From: Prosthecobacter sp.
GTDB taxonomy: Bacteria > Verrucomicrobiota > Verrucomicrobiia > Verrucomicrobiales > Verrucomicrobiaceae
Assembly: GCA_025869455.1 (NCBI GenBank)
Contig: JAOZVT010000714.1
Coordinates: 1 to 6,573 of the forward strand
Direction: 5' to 3'
Length of the DNA: 6,573 bases
Shown here: piece after piece, positions 5,233 to 6,573 of the stretch
Numbering within the stretch: position 1 is the stretch's first letter
Layout of the letters: each line of letters begins with the position of its first letter
The notes under the pieces: generated by a model
Database searches by the model: none
Told to the model about the DNA's origin: nothing
The model's input: the letters and a program-made list of their open reading frames with translations, nothing else
Translations under genes and position numbers: made by a program

Positions 5233-6387
5233 ATGCCCCCCTCGCTTCCAATTCGAACCCCGCAGCGACAAGCTGAGGTTTCCTGGTTTTCCGCGCTTTG
5301 TGCAGATGATTATGAGTTTTTAGGCGTACCAGATGGGAATCTGCGCAGCAGCTATGAACACTGCGGTAACATCGTCAAAAAAGCGGATGCTCATGGTTTT
5401 CAAAATATCTTGCTGCCTTCTGGCTGGATCGCGGGACAGGATGCTCTCAGCTTTGCCTCGGCGATGGCTACGCAGACAAAACAAATCAATCAATTGGTGG
5501 CTTTGCGCATGGGGGAAGTTTGGCCGCCGATGCTGGCGCGAGCAATCTCGACGGTCGATCACATCACTCAGGGCAGGCTTTGCATCAATATCATCTCGTC
5601 CGACATGCCGGGTTTGAGAGAGAGCAACGACGCCCGCTACCAGCGTAGCAGTGAGATCATCCAGATTTTACAGAAGCTGTGGACCACCGACGGCCCACTG
5701 GAATGGAAAGGGGAGCATTACAATTTTATCCTGCCGACCTGCGAACCTGCCAAAACCTTCCAGCAGAACGGAGGTCCACTGATGTATTTCGGTGGTATCT
5801 CACCTCTGGCGCAGGATCTTTGTGCAAAACATTGCGATGTTTTTTTGATGTGGCCGGAGACGGAAGATCGACTGGCGGAAACCATGCGGGGGATGTCGGA
5901 TAAAGCGGCTGCCTATGGACGGAAGCTGGACTTCGGTCTGCGTATTCATGTCATTGTAAGGGAGACCGAAGCTGAGGCGTGCGATGCTGCAAGTAAGCTC
6001 ATGTCCAAGCTGGATCTGGAAAAGGGCCAGGAAATCAAAAACCGCTCCATGGACAGTCAAAGCGCCGGAGTGCTACGTCAGGATGCATTGCGCGCACAGA
6101 GCAAGGATCTATTCATTGAAGATCATGTTTGGTCTGGCATCGGCCTCGCACGCAGCGGCTGTGGCAGTGCCATTGTGGGTAATCCGGATCAGGTCTTGGC
6201 CAAACTGAATCGCTACATGGACATGGGCATTCGTGCTTTCATTCTCAGCGGTTATCCCCATTTGAATGAATGTGATCTTTTCGCCAAATACGTTCTGCCG
6301 AAATTGCCTACTTGTCGTTTGAATGAAGTGCAGGGGAGGCGCGTTCCCAATCCTGTGACACCTTTAACCACGGCACCCCGGCGCTAA
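5233..6387 (+). CDS. SsuD-like FMNH2-dependent monooxygenase (bacterial luciferase family)
   Basis: A 384-residue luciferase-like (LLM class) flavin monooxygenase, collinear with E. coli alkanesulfonate monooxygenase SsuD (381 residues). Family enzymes use FMNH2 from a partner reductase and O2, and SsuD cleaves C-S bonds to release sulfite and an aldehyde. Shared blocks are YFGGISPLAQDL (185-196), FGLRIHVIVRE (234-244), WSGIGLARSGCGSAIVG (300-316) and FILSGYPHL (336-344). Equivalents of SsuD Arg226, His228 and Tyr331 are R237, H239 and Y341. The Cys54 region reads G-W-I-A-G-Q (64-69) with no Cys, and the Arg297 position appears to be K291, so the substrate may differ. ATG 5233 is chosen; an upstream in-frame TTG at 5209 would add eight residues and overlap the leader hairpin. 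There is no Shine-Dalgarno sequence. It is 57 bases before a Gfo/Idh/MocA gene on the same strand. No flavin reductase is visible. Sulfonate or sulfosugar cleavage is an inference. Confidence 0.9.
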   Translation: MPPSLPIRTPQRQAEVSWFSALCADDYEFLGVPDGNLRSSYEHCGNIVKKADAHGFQNILLPSGWIAGQDALSFASAMATQTKQINQLVALRMGEVWPPMLARAISTVDHITQGRLCINIISSDMPGLRESNDARYQRSSEIIQILQKLWTTDGPLEWKGEHYNFILPTCEPAKTFQQNGGPLMYFGGISPLAQDLCAKHCDVFLMWPETEDRLAETMRGMSDKAAAYGRKLDFGLRIHVIVRETEAEACDAASKLMSKLDLEKGQEIKNRSMDSQSAGVLRQDALRAQSKDLFIEDHVWSGIGLARSGCGSAIVGNPDQVLAKLNRYMDMGIRAFILSGYPHLNECDLFAKYVLPKLPTCRLNEVQGRRVPNPVTPLTTAPRR

Positions 6388-6444
6388 CCAATACCGCGTT
6401 CTTTGAATCTCTAATCATTTTGTTGGCCAAAGCCTCTATCCATC

Positions 6445-6573
6445 ATGTCCGCTCCCGTTCGTTTTGCTCTCGCAGGTTTTGGTGCCTGGGGGAAACTTCA
6501 TGCTCAGTCCATTGCGGGTAATCCAGAGGCTAAGTTAATCGCTATTACAGCTCCTTCAGAGGCTTCCCGCGCG
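6445..6573 (+). CDS. Gfo/Idh/MocA-family oxidoreductase, N-terminal fragment (runs off window)
   Basis: An open frame of 43 codons from ATG 6445 to the window edge, with no stop. Residues 5-35 form a Rossmann beta-alpha-beta start: VRFALAGFGAWGKLHAQSI contains the G-x-G-x-x-G dinucleotide motif (G11, G13, G16), followed by a second strand, AKLIAIT. This is typical of the Gfo/Idh/MocA family of NAD(P)-dependent dehydrogenases acting on sugars, inositols and related polyols. The acidic residue that often ends the second strand in NAD-binding members is Ala36 here, so cofactor preference is open. It follows the monooxygenase on the same strand, without a visible terminator, suggesting one operon in which it processes the oxidised product or a related sugar. 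The substrate-binding domain lies outside the window. No Shine-Dalgarno sequence is present; the upstream stretch is pyrimidine-rich. Confidence 0.8.
   Translation, partial: MSAPVRFALAGFGAWGKLHAQSIAGNPEAKLIAITAPSEASRA

Noticed and set aside
6423..6430. Palindrome TTGGCCAA between the monooxygenase and the Gfo/Idh/MocA gene.
   Set aside because: A single 8-bp perfect palindrome without flanking symmetry is expected by chance, and nothing else supports a site.
1..6573. CRISPR arrays, tRNA/rRNA genes, insertion sequences or attachment sites.
   Set aside because: No repeated spacer-type units, cloverleaf sequences, transposase-like proteins or terminal inverted repeats were seen; the window is almost fully occupied by ordinary genes.

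Overview
The window looks like a chromosomal segment from a Planctomycetota/Verrucomicrobiota-type heterotroph, most likely Verrucomicrobiota. This is inferred from gene content: a secreted sulfatase-fold protein, a secreted alpha/beta hydrolase, a XylR-type LacI/AraC fusion regulator, a ROK regulator and a Gfo/Idh/MocA oxidoreductase. Base composition is moderate, and none of the six gene starts has a convincing Shine-Dalgarno sequence. The taxonomic call is not proven.

Layout. Positions 31-1269 (+) encode an exported alpha/beta hydrolase of the acetyl-xylan-esterase/S9-like type. It converges, with only 12 bases between stop codons, on a minus-strand cluster of three genes. Read in transcription order, these are a ROK-family regulator (5078-3918), a XylR-like regulator with a periplasmic-binding-protein-like sensor and an AraC HTH (3908-2754), and a secreted sulfatase-superfamily protein (2697-1282). 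The two regulators lie in the same frame, separated by a TGA and three sense codons. The sulfatase is preceded by a 56-base spacer with two dyads. Positions 5079-5232 form a divergent control region. To its right, on the plus strand, are an SsuD-like flavin-dependent monooxygenase (5233-6387) and, 57 bases on, the first 43 codons of a Gfo/Idh/MocA oxidoreductase (6445 to the window edge).

How the genes may work together (inference). Two sugar-type regulators, a sulfatase-fold enzyme, an FMNH2-dependent sulfonate-monooxygenase homologue and a sugar-type dehydrogenase in a divergent arrangement suggest a locus for a sulfur-bearing or otherwise modified sugar. The sulfo-SMO type of sulfoquinovose breakdown is the closest known precedent. 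The hallmark partners of that pathway (GH31 sulfoquinovosidase, flavin reductase, transporter) are not in the window, so this is a hypothesis only.

The strongest sequence-level oddities are these. The sulfatase has a modification motif reading C-S-P-S-L instead of C-x-P-x-R, together with loss of a second active-site His. The ROK regulator has lost the whole family zinc site and the kinase-type catalytic Asp. The divergent promoter region is densely structured, with nested inverted repeats and a terminator-like leader hairpin.
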